From NCBI RefSeq assembly GCF_030769565.1, contig NZ_JAVCAP010000001.1, positions 276,161 through 340,160 on the forward strand: a DNA stretch of 64,000 nt, written 5' to 3'. Made by a program: the position numbers and the translations under genes. Origin of the DNA: Methylophilus aquaticus. Its GTDB lineage: Bacteria; Pseudomonadota; Gammaproteobacteria; Burkholderiales; Methylophilaceae. Shown in pieces: positions 8,319 through 17,642 of this stretch (position 1 is the first letter of the stretch; each line of letters starts with the position of its first letter). Under the pieces are notes generated by a model, which searched no databases, was not told the origin of the DNA, and saw only the letters and a program-made list of their open reading frames with translations.

Positions 8319-9545
8319 TTGGTCAGATACAAAATACAGTTAAATTCATGCTGGGTCGCGTACATGTGTGCGCTGGTGTTGGCTGCCTGTCAGGCAACGG
8401 CGCCGTTGCCCAGGCCTGATAGCAAGCCGATTAAACCTGGTAGCGAGACCTCTCGTCCATCAGGCAGTGTGGCGCAGTCTGGCCAGTCACAGCCATTCGC
8501 GTTGTTAAAACCAGCCACATGGTCCGAATTGCCAGGCATCAACCAGGAAAACTGGCTGGCAAGCTGGCCGGTGTGGCTGAAAAGCTGTCAGGGACTCAAG
8601 CTCAAGCCTGACTGGCGGGAGGTTTGTGCGCAGGCACAAACGGTGAACGCGAATGATGGCGCTGCGATTCAAGCCTATTGGAAGCAGTATTTCAATGTGT
8701 ACACAGGCAGCCAGAGCGATGCCACACAGCAAGGGCTGATTACCGGCTACTACCAGCCGGTATTAAAAGGCGCTGCTGCCAGCAGTCCACAGTACAGTGT
8801 GCCTTTGTATCAGCCTCCGCCGGATCTGATTACAGTGAATTTGAGCGCGCTGTTTCCTGAACTCAAATACAAGCGCGTGCGCGGGCGTGTGCAGGGGCAA
8901 ACGCTGGTGCCATACCTCACACGTGCCGAAATCGAACAGCCAATCTCTCCATTGGCAGGAAGCGAATTGCTGTGGGTTGAAGATGCTGTCGAGGCTTTTT
9001 TTCTACAGGTCCAAGGCTCAGGTGTGGTGGAGTTAGAAAATGGCGAACGTGTGCATGTGGGCTATGCTGACCAGAATGGCCATCCATACCTGTCGATTGG
9101 AAAACTGCTGGTCGAGCGTGGTGAGATGACGGCAAGTGAGGCTTCCATGCAAAGCATTAAGGCATGGGGCCATCAGCACCCCGAGCAGTTGCGTGAGTTA
9201 CTGAATGCGAATCCAAGTTATGTGTTTTTCAAGCGGCTTCCTGTCGGGCTGAGCGGGCCGCTGGGAGCATTGGGCGTGCCTTTGACTGCTGAGCGCAGTA
9301 TCGCGGTGGATCCTTTTCATATTCCATTGGGCTCACCTGTTTATTTGTCCACCACATACCCAAATAATGAATCACCACTTCAGCAACTGATGATGGCGCA
9401 AGATACCGGCGGCGCCATCAAAGGCGGTGTCCGCGCTGATGTTTTTTGGGGCGAGGGTGCGTCTGCTGGAAAGTTGGCGGGTGCGATGCGTCAGCAAGGA
9501 CGTCTGTGGGTATGGCTTCCAAAAACGTTCAAGCTAGCTCAATAA
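8319..9545 (+). CDS. mltA: membrane-bound lytic murein transglycosylase A
   Basis: A lipoprotein that cleaves glycan strands of peptidoglycan to 1,6-anhydro-muropeptides at the inner face of the outer membrane. A lipobox (LVLAAC, Cys near residue 24) follows a short hydrophobic stretch. The MltA beta-barrel and 3D domain are visible: ITGYYQPVL, YLTRAEIE, VQGSGVVEL, SIAVDPFHIPLGSPVYL, and AQDTGGAIKGGVRADVFWG with the catalytic aspartate region. The reading frame has no early ATG that preserves the lipoprotein signal, so a TTG at 8319 is the proposed start; an ATG at 8364 would cut the signal too short. Its product class is the substrate stream handled by AnmK and AmpD, both also in this window. 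Confidence 0.93.
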   Translation: MVRYKIQLNSCWVAYMCALVLAACQATAPLPRPDSKPIKPGSETSRPSGSVAQSGQSQPFALLKPATWSELPGINQENWLASWPVWLKSCQGLKLKPDWREVCAQAQTVNANDGAAIQAYWKQYFNVYTGSQSDATQQGLITGYYQPVLKGAAASSPQYSVPLYQPPPDLITVNLSALFPELKYKRVRGRVQGQTLVPYLTRAEIEQPISPLAGSELLWVEDAVEAFFLQVQGSGVVELENGERVHVGYADQNGHPYLSIGKLLVERGEMTASEASMQSIKAWGHQHPEQLRELLNANPSYVFFKRLPVGLSGPLGALGVPLTAERSIAVDPFHIPLGSPVYLSTTYPNNESPLQQLMMAQDTGGAIKGGVRADVFWGEGASAGKLAGAMRQQGRLWVWLPKTFKLAQ

Positions 9546-9567
9546 TATCCTGCATGGAAGCTCGGGT

Positions 9568-10122
9568 ATGAAAGCTGTGTTACACCGGCATGATGCTTAT
9601 TGGCTACGAAAGCTGGTCGGTCAGCAGCAGGCATTGAGAAGCTGGCTGCTGGAAAGTGGATCACTTACTGCCAGGTTAAAAAAACAGTATGCAGACTTCT
9701 CTGTCATCCCGCTCAGACAGGAATGGCTTAGACCTCATCGCGATGAACGACAGATACTCGGTATTGCTTCCAGTCAGTCAGCCTGGGTGCGTGAAGTCTG
9801 GCTCACCGGCAATGGTCAACCCAAAGTGTTTGCCCATAGCGTGATCAGCCGTCATCATTTGCGCGGCCCTTGGTATGCGTTGCGCAAAATGGGGCGTCAA
9901 CCCTTGGGGGGCGCATTGTTCGCAGATCCCAAGGTTAGGCGTGGCATTCTGCATTACAAAAAATTGTCAGTTGCACACCCTCTTTATCAGTTAATTGCCT
10001 CTAGAATGGTGGTTGCGGATGGAGAAGTGCTTTGGGCTCGGCGATCATTGTTCAGGTTAAATCAATACAGTTTGCTGGTGACCGAGGTGTTCCTGCCAGG
10101 ATTTTTTACGGATATCAATTAA
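9568..10122 (+). CDS. ubiC: chorismate--pyruvate lyase
   Basis: Removes pyruvate from chorismate to give 4-hydroxybenzoate, the first committed step of ubiquinone synthesis. The 184-residue protein has the family marks REVWL (residues 75-79), the VISRHHLRGPW region, LGGALFADP, and the RRSLFRL...VTEVFLPGF ending. It lies 22 bases after mltA and 12 bases before ubiA, forming the standard ubiC-ubiA pair. The protein is soluble, with no signal sequence. Confidence 0.95.
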   Translation: MKAVLHRHDAYWLRKLVGQQQALRSWLLESGSLTARLKKQYADFSVIPLRQEWLRPHRDERQILGIASSQSAWVREVWLTGNGQPKVFAHSVISRHHLRGPWYALRKMGRQPLGGALFADPKVRRGILHYKKLSVAHPLYQLIASRMVVADGEVLWARRSLFRLNQYSLLVTEVFLPGFFTDIN

Positions 10123-10134
10123 CTGGCGGGTGAA

Positions 10135-11004
10135 ATGATCATGATTTCTGCGCAGAAATGGCATGCCTATTATCGATTGACGCGGCTGGATAAACCGGTC
10201 GGAATCTGGTTGTTAATGTGGCCTACTTTGTGGGGGCTGCTGGTCGCTGGTAAAGGGTATCCCGATCTCAAAATTGTGATGGTTTTTGTGGTCGGCACCA
10301 TTTTAATGCGGTCTGCCGGGTGTGCCTTTAATGATATTGCTGACAGGCATTGGGATGGTGCAGTTTCCAGAACAAAGTCTCGCCCCTTGGCTGCAGGCGA
10401 GATATCGGTACGGGAAGCCTATATTGTGGCTGCAGGGCTGGTTCTTCTTGCATTTATTGTTGTGTTGCAGCTTGATCGTGCAGTCGTACTTTGGTCGGTC
10501 CCGGCATTGTTGGTTGCCATCAGTTATCCCTATACCAAGCGTTTTTTTGCCATCCCGCAGGCTTATCTTGGGGTGGCATTCGGATTTGGCATTCCGATGG
10601 CCTTTGTCGCAGTACAGCATTCTGTACCAATGATTGCATGGTGGTTGCTGTTGGCTAACCTTTTTTGGTCTGTGGCCTATGATACGGCGTATGCCATGGT
10701 GGATCGCGAAGATGACTTGAAAGTCGGCATCCGTTCCTCGGCCATTACATTTGGCCGCCGGGATGTGCTGGCAATGATGCTTTGTTTTACCTTGATGTTG
10801 CTAATCTGGGCTATGTTGGCCGTGCAGTTGCAGTTTGCCTGGCCATTTTGGTTGGGGTGGGTGCTTGCATGGGGGCAAGTGTACGCACAATATCAACTGG
10901 TTAAGCTTAGAATGCCAGCGGCCTGTTTTACCGCATTTTTACAGAATATATGGATAGGTGCCAGTTTGACAATCGGTTTGGCTCTTGCCTTCTGGTTAGG
11001 CTGA
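10135..11004 (+). CDS. ubiA: 4-hydroxybenzoate polyprenyltransferase
   Basis: An inner-membrane prenyltransferase that attaches the polyprenyl tail to 4-hydroxybenzoate in ubiquinone synthesis. It has about eight to nine hydrophobic segments and both Asp-rich, Mg-diphosphate binding motifs: NDIADRHWD at 66-74 and DREDDLKVG at 190-198. The length (289) is normal. A second in-frame ATG two codons downstream has better spacing from GGCGGG and may be the true start. The 3' end overlaps the convergent FimV-like gene by nine bases. Confidence 0.97.
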   Translation: MIMISAQKWHAYYRLTRLDKPVGIWLLMWPTLWGLLVAGKGYPDLKIVMVFVVGTILMRSAGCAFNDIADRHWDGAVSRTKSRPLAAGEISVREAYIVAAGLVLLAFIVVLQLDRAVVLWSVPALLVAISYPYTKRFFAIPQAYLGVAFGFGIPMAFVAVQHSVPMIAWWLLLANLFWSVAYDTAYAMVDREDDLKVGIRSSAITFGRRDVLAMMLCFTLMLLIWAMLAVQLQFAWPFWLGWVLAWGQVYAQYQLVKLRMPAACFTAFLQNIWIGASLTIGLALAFWLG

Positions 11005-12573
11005 TTTACGTTGTTTGGGGTATTCTTCAAGCTCAAATGTGAAGTCAGACCAATACTGGAATGCGGTGCTGTCAGAAGGAGACAGTGCACCAATATCCTC
11101 TGAAAGTTGCTGTAGATCACGTAGCCCCTGGTGTTCATCCGTGGCGACTTGTTCTTGGGGAGCTTGCTGGTTGTTTGGTAAGGCTTGCGTAATGCATGCA
11201 ATGGCTCTCAGCAACATCAGATCCTCAAATACGGTACGCTCAAAGCCGATACGTGGCACCAGACGCGTGTTGTAAATCAAATCATCTATCAATGTTACCA
11301 CGGCAGGCGAGCCCCAGGCTTGTTGCAGTGCTCTGGTGATTCTGCTGAATGACTCTATGCCATGCAATGCGGAGTCAGGGTTGCGCTCAACATTGATATT
11401 GAAATATTTGCGGCATTCACTGGCGGCCAAGTCAAACTCTTGTTGTTTGCCCTCTCTACCCAATAAATCCAGCAAGTACAGCCAAACCCATGGCGAACAT
11501 TTGGGTTGTTGCGCCAAGTGGTTTTGCAAGTGTTGTATGGCTTGATTGATCCTGCCGTGTGTCAGAAAGTGAGAAGCATTTTTAATAACCTCCTCACTGT
11601 CTGGTGCTGTCACTACACCAGGCTTTTTGCGGGGAGATAGCTCGTCATCGTTGGCATGTCGGGGAAGTGGCTGCACTCTGCTCATGGATGACTTGCTGAT
11701 GTTGGATGGCGTGTTTGGCAACTCAGTTGAAGCTGGATTAACCAGAGGTTTGCCATGTGCAGGCGTAGCAGCAATGGGGCGCTCGCTCATGGCCTGGTTT
11801 TCTTGTGCGCTAATTTTATGTGAAGGATTAGTTGTTTGACGTGTGGTGCGAGGGGTTGCGGAGTGTCTGCGCAGCCAGTCAGCAAAAAAATAGCTGCTGC
11901 ACAATAGTACAAAACCCAAACACATAACCAATGTCCGCAGTAGGTGGTTTTCGGATTTTATATGCGTGAGCTCAGTATTGCGTGTCTCAACTATATGCGA
12001 TTGCTGTAGGTTGACCTTGTAGAGTGCATCTAATTGGCGTTGCAATTGTCCAAAGTTTTCCTGTAGTTGCGAGATTTGTTGCTCTAGTAACTCAAGCTCC
12101 TGGTCATTAAGCGGTGCGCTTGCTAGTGCCGAAATTTTGACTGATGTTTGGGCTGGTGGACTTTCTCTCAATGGTGTTGCAATGGCGCGGCTGGTGGAGA
12201 CTCGAGTGATTGGGTCTATATCGAAAATATAGCTGGTACGCTGGCATTTGTTGCTCACCCGCAGTATGAAGGGTGTCATGGCAGCACTGTCAGACCAGAT
12301 CGTCAAAATGCCTTGAGCACTTCCCAACGTTGTATATTCAGTCTGCATGGTTGAATCTTCGATAGACGACCTCGCTGAAAAACAACCCAGATCAGTGTCT
12401 GTTGAGAGATTACTGAGGCTAAGTTCGGCAATAAAAGGCTGATTAGGCACTGAAACTATGGTGAGTAGATTCTGTGAGTTTACTGTTGCACATGCAACAG
12501 ACGTCATAAGCCACAACCAGCAAGCGGTTGAAAAAATAAGAGCCTGTTTAGAAAGGTGCGCGCTAAAACACAT
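10996..12573 (-). CDS. FimV-like membrane protein with coiled coil and TPR domain
   Basis: A 525-residue protein built as: signal sequence (1-29), a periplasmic region of about 110 residues with the SVPNQPFIAELSLS pattern seen at the start of FimV-type proteins, a Gln/Leu-rich coiled coil (157-212), one transmembrane helix (213-232), a basic Ser/Pro-rich cytoplasmic linker, and a C-terminal TPR-like domain (about 335-440) containing WLYLLDLLGREGKQQEFDLA. This is the FimV/TspA layout, but without a clearly readable LysM domain. FimV organises the cell pole and type IV pilus function in other proteobacteria; pilSR also lie in this window. The assignment to the broad family is likely, the exact role unproven. 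The 3' end overlaps ubiA by nine bases. Confidence 0.65.
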   Translation of the reverse strand: MCFSAHLSKQALIFSTACWLWLMTSVACATVNSQNLLTIVSVPNQPFIAELSLSNLSTDTDLGCFSARSSIEDSTMQTEYTTLGSAQGILTIWSDSAAMTPFILRVSNKCQRTSYIFDIDPITRVSTSRAIATPLRESPPAQTSVKISALASAPLNDQELELLEQQISQLQENFGQLQRQLDALYKVNLQQSHIVETRNTELTHIKSENHLLRTLVMCLGFVLLCSSYFFADWLRRHSATPRTTRQTTNPSHKISAQENQAMSERPIAATPAHGKPLVNPASTELPNTPSNISKSSMSRVQPLPRHANDDELSPRKKPGVVTAPDSEEVIKNASHFLTHGRINQAIQHLQNHLAQQPKCSPWVWLYLLDLLGREGKQQEFDLAASECRKYFNINVERNPDSALHGIESFSRITRALQQAWGSPAVVTLIDDLIYNTRLVPRIGFERTVFEDLMLLRAIACITQALPNNQQAPQEQVATDEHQGLRDLQQLSEDIGALSPSDSTAFQYWSDFTFELEEYPKQRKSA

Positions 12574-12875
12574 TCTTGATTAGAAATGATACTTTAGTAA
12601 GCTTTTGTAACCGGCATTATGATGTTCACTATTGCGCTTAACAACATCCAATTCAAATTTTCTGAGGGCAACAAAGTTCTATAAATCTGATTATATATTG
12701 TACACTTATACAACTATACTTGGTGCGCTGGAAATCAAGCATAAAGTGACGCGCGTTTAGTTGTGGCATGAGGCTCCAAATGCTTGAATTATTTTGGAAT
12801 AGCCGTTGACAAGGTTTTTCAGCGGGCATATAATCCGCCCTCTTAATTTATACGCTATAACTCGGTAGTTATAAA
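12574..12875. other. divergent promoter region, FimV-like gene / rplM
   Basis: About 300 bases with no gene. The left side is AT-rich and should carry the promoter of the minus-strand FimV-like gene; the right side holds the consensus rplM promoter annotated separately. No RNA gene or long repeat was seen. Confidence 0.6.
12806..12834 (+). promoter_or_regulatory. consensus sigma-70 promoter of rplM-rpsI
   Basis: TTGACA at 12806-12811 and TATAAT at 12829-12834 are both perfect consensus hexamers with the ideal 17-base spacer. The start codon of rplM is 41 bases further on, leaving a leader of roughly 35 nucleotides. This fits the high expression of ribosomal protein genes. Confidence 0.92.
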
Positions 12876-13304
12876 ATGAAAACATTTTCAGCAAAATCGC
12901 ATGAAGTACAACGTGACTGGTTCGTGATCGACGCCACTGATCTGGTGTTAGGTCGTTTGGCTAGCGCCATTGCTCACCGTTTGCGTGGCAAACACAAAGC
13001 TATTTACACACCGCACGTGGATACTGGTGATTACATTGTTGTAATCAACGCGGACAAAATTAAAGTAACAGGTAACAAGGCTGGTGATAAATTGTATCAC
13101 CGTCACTCTGGTTATCCAGGCGGCATTACGACGACTTCATTTGCAAAAATGCAAGATCGTTTCCCTGGTCGTGCATTGGAAAAAGCTGTTAAAGGCATGT
13201 TGCCAAAAGGTCCTTTGGGCTACGCAATGATCAAAAAAATGAAGGTGTATGCTGGCGACAAGCATGAGCATATTGCTCAGCAACCTCAACCATTAACACT
13301 TTAA
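12876..13304 (+). CDS. rplM: 50S ribosomal protein L13
   Basis: Large-subunit ribosomal protein of 142 residues that binds domain II of 23S rRNA early in assembly. It starts [20 protein letters not shown], the standard L13 opening, and carries [15 protein letters not shown] and the conserved [19 protein letters not shown] near the C-terminus. It has a consensus promoter 41 bases upstream and is followed after 22 bases by rpsI, the invariant L13-S9 operon. Identification is certain. Confidence 0.99.
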   Translation: MKTFSAKSHEVQRDWFVIDATDLVLGRLASAIAHRLRGKHKAIYTPHVDTGDYIVVINADKIKVTGNKAGDKLYHRHSGYPGGITTTSFAKMQDRFPGRALEKAVKGMLPKGPLGYAMIKKMKVYAGDKHEHIAQQPQPLTL

Positions 13305-13326
13305 TATTAGACGATTAGGATAAAAG

Positions 13327-13719
13327 ATGATCGGTAAATACAACTATGGCACAGGCCGCCGCAAGAGTTCAGTGGCACGTGTGTTTTTGAAGTCCGGTAG
13401 CGGTAATATCGTAGTAAACGACAAGCCAGTTGACATTTATTTCTCACGCGAGACCTCTCGCATGATTTTGCGTCAGCCCCTGGAATTGACTAACAATACA
13501 GCTAGTTTTGATATTTTGGTCAATGTGCATGGTGGTGGTGAGTCCGGTCAAGCCGGCGCTGTGCGTCACGGCATTACCCGTGCATTGATTGACTATGATG
13601 CTGCGCTGAAAAGTGCATTGTCTCACGCTGGTTTTGTAACGCGTGACGCGCGTGAAGTAGAACGTAAAAAAGTGGGTCTGCGTAAAGCACGTCGCCGGAA
13701 ACAGTTCTCCAAACGTTAA
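13327..13719 (+). CDS. rpsI: 30S ribosomal protein S9
   Basis: Small-subunit protein of 130 residues whose C-terminal tail reaches the P-site tRNA. The opening [20 protein letters not shown], the middle [17 protein letters not shown] and the ending [14 protein letters not shown] are diagnostic; the terminal Lys-Arg that contacts tRNA is present. It is the second gene of the rplM operon and is followed by a terminator. Confidence 0.99.
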   Translation: MIGKYNYGTGRRKSSVARVFLKSGSGNIVVNDKPVDIYFSRETSRMILRQPLELTNNTASFDILVNVHGGGESGQAGAVRHGITRALIDYDAALKSALSHAGFVTRDAREVERKKVGLRKARRRKQFSKR

Positions 13720-13747
13720 TTTTCAACGTTTGTTCCGAGAGTTGTGC

Positions 13748-13773
13748 AAAAAGGTCGCATTGGCGGCCTTTTT
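13748..13773 (+). terminator. terminator of the rplM-rpsI operon
   Basis: AAAAAGGTCGC pairs with GCGGCCTTTTT around an ATTG loop, with one G-U pair, so the T run lies inside the stem. It is placed 28 bases after rpsI. Confidence 0.8.
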
Positions 13774-13827
13774 CATTTATTGTTTCATCTTTGCGCTTTT
13801 GTTTGGTTTGGCCATTTGTGATTTAAC

Positions 13828-14874
13828 ATGAAAAAAATTAAAGTCGGCATTGTTGGTGGTACCGGATATACTGGGGTGGAGTTGCTGAGACTATTGGCAC
13901 GTCACCCAAATGTCCAGATACAGGTGATTACCTCACGTGGTGAAGCAGGTCTCCCTGTGGCTGACATGTTCCCAAGTTTGCGGGGGGGGGTGAAGTTAGC
14001 ATTTAGTGATCCGGCCACGGTAGATTTGACACAGTGTGATATTGTATTCTTTGCAACCCCACATGGGGTTGCTATGCGTCAGACACCGGCACTGGTTGCT
14101 GCCGGCGTAAAAGTGATTGATCTTGCTGCCGACTTTAGATTGCAGGATGCAGCGGAGTTTGAGAAGTGGTACAAACTCCCCCATGATTGTATGGATATTC
14201 TGGAAAAAGCAGTCTATGGCCTGCCAGAACTCTATGCGCGGGATATTGCCCAAGCCGAAGTGATTGGTAATCCCGGCTGTTACCCGACCACCGTGTTGCT
14301 TGGCCTGGCGCCTCTGCTGGAACATGGCTGGATTGATTATTCAGCGCCTATTATTGCAGATGCAAAATCCGGCGTGTCAGGTGCTGGTAGAAAGGCCGAA
14401 GTCGGCACTTTATTTTCCGAGTCGAGTGACAATCTAAAGGCGTATGGTGTGGCAGGGCACCGGCATCATCCGGAGATTCTGGCGCAACTAAAGAAACTCT
14501 CCGGTCATAATGCAGTCCAGTTGATTTTTGTGCCACATTTAATTCCGATGATACGTGGTATGTTGACCACTTTGCATGTTAAGTTGAATGCCGAGGGTAA
14601 AAGGCAGTCTCTGCAATCGGTTTACGAGCAACGTTATGCTAATGATTATTTCGTTGATGTGATGCCTGCTGGCGCTTTGCCTGAAACTCGTTCGGTCAGA
14701 GGTGCCAACTATTTGAGGCTGGCCTTGTATCCTCAAGCGGCTGATTATGTCACAATCATTGTGGTACAAGATAATCTGGTCAAAGGGGCATCTGGGCAGG
14801 CGGTGCAAAACATGAATCTAATGTTTAATTTACCCGTAGATACCGGTTTGCAAATATTGCCGCTGTTGCCATAA
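13828..14874 (+). CDS. argC: N-acetyl-gamma-glutamyl-phosphate reductase
   Basis: Reduces N-acetylglutamyl phosphate to the semialdehyde with NADPH in arginine synthesis. The 348-residue product is the long (type 1) form. Visible are the nucleotide-binding [17 protein letters not shown] (7-23), the catalytic Cys151 in [15 protein letters not shown], and the histidine-containing [12 protein letters not shown] run of nine G at 13982-13990 encodes part of LRGGVK in the correct frame; it is a potential slippage site but the gene is open throughout. The stop overlaps the next start by one base. Confidence 0.97.
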   Translation: MKKIKVGIVGGTGYTGVELLRLLARHPNVQIQVITSRGEAGLPVADMFPSLRGGVKLAFSDPATVDLTQCDIVFFATPHGVAMRQTPALVAAGVKVIDLAADFRLQDAAEFEKWYKLPHDCMDILEKAVYGLPELYARDIAQAEVIGNPGCYPTTVLLGLAPLLEHGWIDYSAPIIADAKSGVSGAGRKAEVGTLFSESSDNLKAYGVAGHRHHPEILAQLKKLSGHNAVQLIFVPHLIPMIRGMLTTLHVKLNAEGKRQSLQSVYEQRYANDYFVDVMPAGALPETRSVRGANYLRLALYPQAADYVTIIVVQDNLVKGASGQAVQNMNLMFNLPVDTGLQILPLLP

Positions 14875-15236
14875 TGATACGACCCATACGCCGAAGGCTC
14901 AGAAATCATTTTGGGTTGACCGCCAGACAGGTTGCGGTGCGCTCACATCGGCCATGGTATTTTCAAAGCATGCTGGCAGTATCGTTTGTGGTGGTAGGGT
15001 TTGCATTGGCCTATTGGGCGTTGCATGACGACGATAGTGAACATGTACGCTTACGTTTGCAGCAAGTGACTTCCGAGAATATCGAACTTCAGAAAAAGCT
15101 GATTGCTTCGCAGCGGGAGTTGCAGGTTGAATTGGCCACCAGTAACAATCTGGCCAAAACCTTGACTGCTCAGCAAGATGAAAATATCAAGCTGAAAGAG
15201 GAGTTGGTGTTTTACAAAAAAATGACTAAACACTGA
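14874..15236 (+). CDS. DUF6776-type membrane-anchored coiled-coil protein
   Basis: A 120-residue protein with a basic N-terminus (RPIRRRLRNHFG), one transmembrane helix (about 32-50, MLAVSFVVVGFALAYWAL), and a C-terminal coiled coil rich in Leu, Gln and Glu ending LKEELVFYKKMTKH. The order membrane helix, coiled coil, then a short LKE-L-F motif matches the betaproteobacterial DUF6776 family. It overlaps argC by one base and precedes a bactofilin gene, a conserved neighbourhood in this class. Function is unknown; a partner role to the bactofilin at the inner membrane is plausible but unproven. Confidence 0.7.
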   Translation: MIRPIRRRLRNHFGLTARQVAVRSHRPWYFQSMLAVSFVVVGFALAYWALHDDDSEHVRLRLQQVTSENIELQKKLIASQRELQVELATSNNLAKTLTAQQDENIKLKEELVFYKKMTKH

Positions 15237-15310
15237 TAATGTATCGTGAATGGTTACTTTAATTTGTCGTGATCGTGTATAAGTGAAGTTAATCTGGAAT
15301 AGAAGGCATC

Positions 15311-15706
15311 ATGTTTTTCAAAAAAAGTATTCAAATTGATAGTCATATTGACACACTGGTCGGGCATGAAACACATATCCATGGTGACATGCAGTTTGCA
15401 GGGGGCTTACGCGTCGATGGCGCTATTATTGGTAATGTGATTGAAAATCGTGAGCATCCAAGTACCTTGATCATCAGTGAGAATGGTAGCGTGACCGGCG
15501 CGGTTGAAGCCTCTAAAGTAGTTTTAAATGGCATCATTCGTGGACCGGTAAAGTCATCAGTGTTCATTGAGTTGCAAAACAAGGCACGTATTATTGGCGA
15601 TTTGTATTACAAATCGCTGGAGATGCATACGGGAGCCGTCATTGAAGGAAAGTTGATTTATTTAGGCGAGCAGGCAGAAATTGTGCCGCCAGTTGATGCG
15701 CCTTGA
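15311..15706 (+). CDS. bactofilin family cytoskeletal protein
   Basis: A 131-residue beta-helical, polymer-forming protein of the bactofilin (DUF583) family. The central region shows the repeating hydrophobic-glycine pattern of the right-handed beta-helix: GDMQFAGGLRVDGAIIGNV, SENGSVTGAVEASKVVLNGI, and GDLYYKSLEMHTGAVIEGKL. The short N-terminal tail MFFKKSIQ could mediate membrane contact. Bactofilins form filaments that localise cell-wall enzymes. The gene is between the DUF6776 gene and erpA, as in other Betaproteobacteria. Confidence 0.92.
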   Translation: MFFKKSIQIDSHIDTLVGHETHIHGDMQFAGGLRVDGAIIGNVIENREHPSTLIISENGSVTGAVEASKVVLNGIIRGPVKSSVFIELQNKARIIGDLYYKSLEMHTGAVIEGKLIYLGEQAEIVPPVDAP

Positions 15707-15757
15707 AATAAATTAATTCATCGCCATATTGTAAAGACAGATTGATAGGAGTCCATG

Positions 15758-16117
15758 ATGACCACAGCAGAAGCAATGATAGAAATGCCTAGCCCGTTGG
15801 TGTTTACCGACAATGCGGCCAAGAAGGTGAAAGAATTGATTGACGAAGAAGGTACACCAGATTTGAAGTTGCGTGTATTTGTGAGTGGTGGTGGCTGCTC
15901 CGGGTTTCAATACGGTTTTACCTTTGAAGAAGAGGTGAATGATGACGATACGCAAGTCGATAATGACGGCGTCACCTTGCTGATCGATCCGATGAGCTTG
16001 CAGTATCTGATGGGTGCTGAAATCGATTACACAGACAGCCTCCAAGGTTCCCAGTTTGTCATTCGTAACCCAAATGCGACGACGACTTGTGGTTGTGGCA
16101 GTTCGTTTTCTGTATAA
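15758..16117 (+). CDS. erpA: iron-sulfur cluster insertion protein ErpA
   Basis: An A-type carrier that delivers [4Fe-4S] or [2Fe-2S] clusters to apo-proteins such as enzymes of isoprenoid synthesis and respiration. The three cluster-binding cysteines are visible: one in [13 protein letters not shown] and two in the terminal [11 protein letters not shown]. The protein has 119 residues if the second of two consecutive ATG codons is used; AGGAG is six bases before that ATG but only three before the first. The gene ends one base before a long bidirectional terminator shared with gltA. Confidence 0.95.
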   Translation: MTTAEAMIEMPSPLVFTDNAAKKVKELIDEEGTPDLKLRVFVSGGGCSGFQYGFTFEEEVNDDDTQVDNDGVTLLIDPMSLQYLMGAEIDYTDSLQGSQFVIRNPNATTTCGCGSSFSV

Positions 16118-16174
16118 AGGTGTTCAAATGCAAAAAAGCCGGGCATAGCCCGGCTTTTTTGCATTTGAACACCT
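16118..16174. terminator. 27-base perfect inverted repeat, bidirectional terminator
   Basis: Two perfectly complementary 27-base arms (16118-16144 and 16148-16174) flank the loop ATA. The inner part is AAAAAAGCCGGGC / GCCCGGCTTTTTT, so both strands present a GC stem followed by six U. It begins right after the erpA stop and ends one base before the gltA stop, terminating both convergent genes. Confidence 0.93.
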
Positions 16175-16175
16175 G

Positions 16176-17465
16176 CTAGCGTTTATGCAGTGGCATAAAC
16201 TCTCTGCGGGCTGAGCCCACATACATCTGGCGTGGTCGGCCGATTTTTTGTTCTGGGTCAGCGTTCATTTCGCACCATTGCGAGATCCAACCTGCGGTGC
16301 GGGCGAGAGCGAAAATGGCGGTGAACATTGAGTTTGGTATGCCCATGGCGCGCATGACGATGCCACTATAGAAGTCGACGTTGGGGTACAGTTTGCGGGT
16401 AACAAAGTAATCATCTTCCAGCGCAATTTTTTCCAGTTCCATGGCTAATTTGAACATGGGATCGTCGTGCAGGCCAAGTTCATTGAGCACTTCGTGACAG
16501 GTTTTACGCATGATGGAGGCACGCGGATCCATATTGCGATAGACGCGGTGACCAAATCCCATCAGTTTGAAGCTGTCAGATTTATCCTTCGCGCGCTTGA
16601 TAAATTCGCCAATGCGGCTAACATCGCCCATTTCTTCGAGCATTTTGAGCGTGGCTTCGTTAGCCCCGCCGTGAGAAGGCCCCCATAGAGAGGCAATCCC
16701 AGCCGCGATACAGGCAAAGGGGTTGGCGCCGGAGGAGCCGACCAGGCGCACGGTCGAGGTCGACGCGTTTTGCTCGTGGTCCGCATGCAAAATGAGGATA
16801 CGCTCAAATGCGCGTGCCAGAATCGGATTGGGTACGTATTCTTCACAAGGCGTGGCGAACATCATGTGCATGAAGTTCTCGGCGTACCCTAATTTGTTTT
16901 TGGGATACATAAATGGCTGGCCGATGTTGTACTTATAACTCCAAGCGGCAATGGTAGGAACTTTTGCCAGCAGGCGCATGGCGGCCACTTTACGTGATTC
17001 CGGGTCGGCCACATTGTTGTTGTCCGGATAGAACGCCGCCATGGCCCCAACGACAGCGATCATGACTGCCATCGGATGCGCATCGCGGCGGAAACCACGA
17101 AACACATTGCTCATCTGGTCGTGCAGCATGGTGTGTTCGCTGATGGTGCTGATGAATTCTTCACGTTGCTTGTGGTCAGGCAGTTCCCCGTGCAGCAACA
17201 GGTGAGAGACCTCGAGAAAGTCACAACTTTCAGCCAAATCCTCAATCGGATAGCCGCGATAGTAAAGTAGACCCTGCTCACCATCGATGTAGGTAATTGC
17301 CGAGTTGCAGGCCGCCGTCGACATGAAACCCGGGTCGTAAGTGAAATAGCCGTGTTTACCCAGATTGCGAATGTCGATGACATCAGTGCCCAGGGAGCCT
17401 TTCAGAATAGGGAGATCAATTGACGGACTGTTATTATCAAAAGAAATGGTCGCTTTGGTTGCCAT
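16176..17465 (-). CDS. gltA: citrate synthase (type II)
   Basis: Condenses acetyl-CoA and oxaloacetate to citrate at the entry of the TCA cycle. The 429-residue length fits the hexameric, NADH-sensitive proteobacterial type. Signatures are the N-terminal [20 protein letters not shown], the catalytic histidines in [11 protein letters not shown] and GFGHRVYRN, and the C-terminal [15 protein letters not shown]. It is a single gene between erpA and anmK, reading away from the latter; in obligate methylotrophs with an incomplete cycle it would serve biosynthesis. The start is an ATG preceded by AGAG. Confidence 0.98.
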   Translation of the reverse strand: MATKATISFDNNSPSIDLPILKGSLGTDVIDIRNLGKHGYFTYDPGFMSTAACNSAITYIDGEQGLLYYRGYPIEDLAESCDFLEVSHLLLHGELPDHKQREEFISTISEHTMLHDQMSNVFRGFRRDAHPMAVMIAVVGAMAAFYPDNNNVADPESRKVAAMRLLAKVPTIAAWSYKYNIGQPFMYPKNKLGYAENFMHMMFATPCEEYVPNPILARAFERILILHADHEQNASTSTVRLVGSSGANPFACIAAGIASLWGPSHGGANEATLKMLEEMGDVSRIGEFIKRAKDKSDSFKLMGFGHRVYRNMDPRASIMRKTCHEVLNELGLHDDPMFKLAMELEKIALEDDYFVTRKLYPNVDFYSGIVMRAMGIPNSMFTAIFALARTAGWISQWCEMNADPEQKIGRPRQMYVGSARREFMPLHKR

Positions 17466-17642
17466 AACGCACTCTATTTGTAGATGGGATTAAACTAAAT
17501 TATACGCAATCAACTCATAAAATGGGGACTGGGCAAGTCTTGGGCAAAGAAAACATACAAAATCACTCAAAATCATGCACCAGATTAAAACAAACGTATC
17601 GTGCGATTGCACTGGATAAGTGAATATAGGTACAAGCGCCGG

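Noticed and set aside
13982-13990. Run of nine G in argC as a phase-variation tract
   Set aside because: The frame is open and encodes the conserved LRGG segment; a biosynthetic enzyme is an unlikely phase-variable gene. Sequencing error is a simpler concern.
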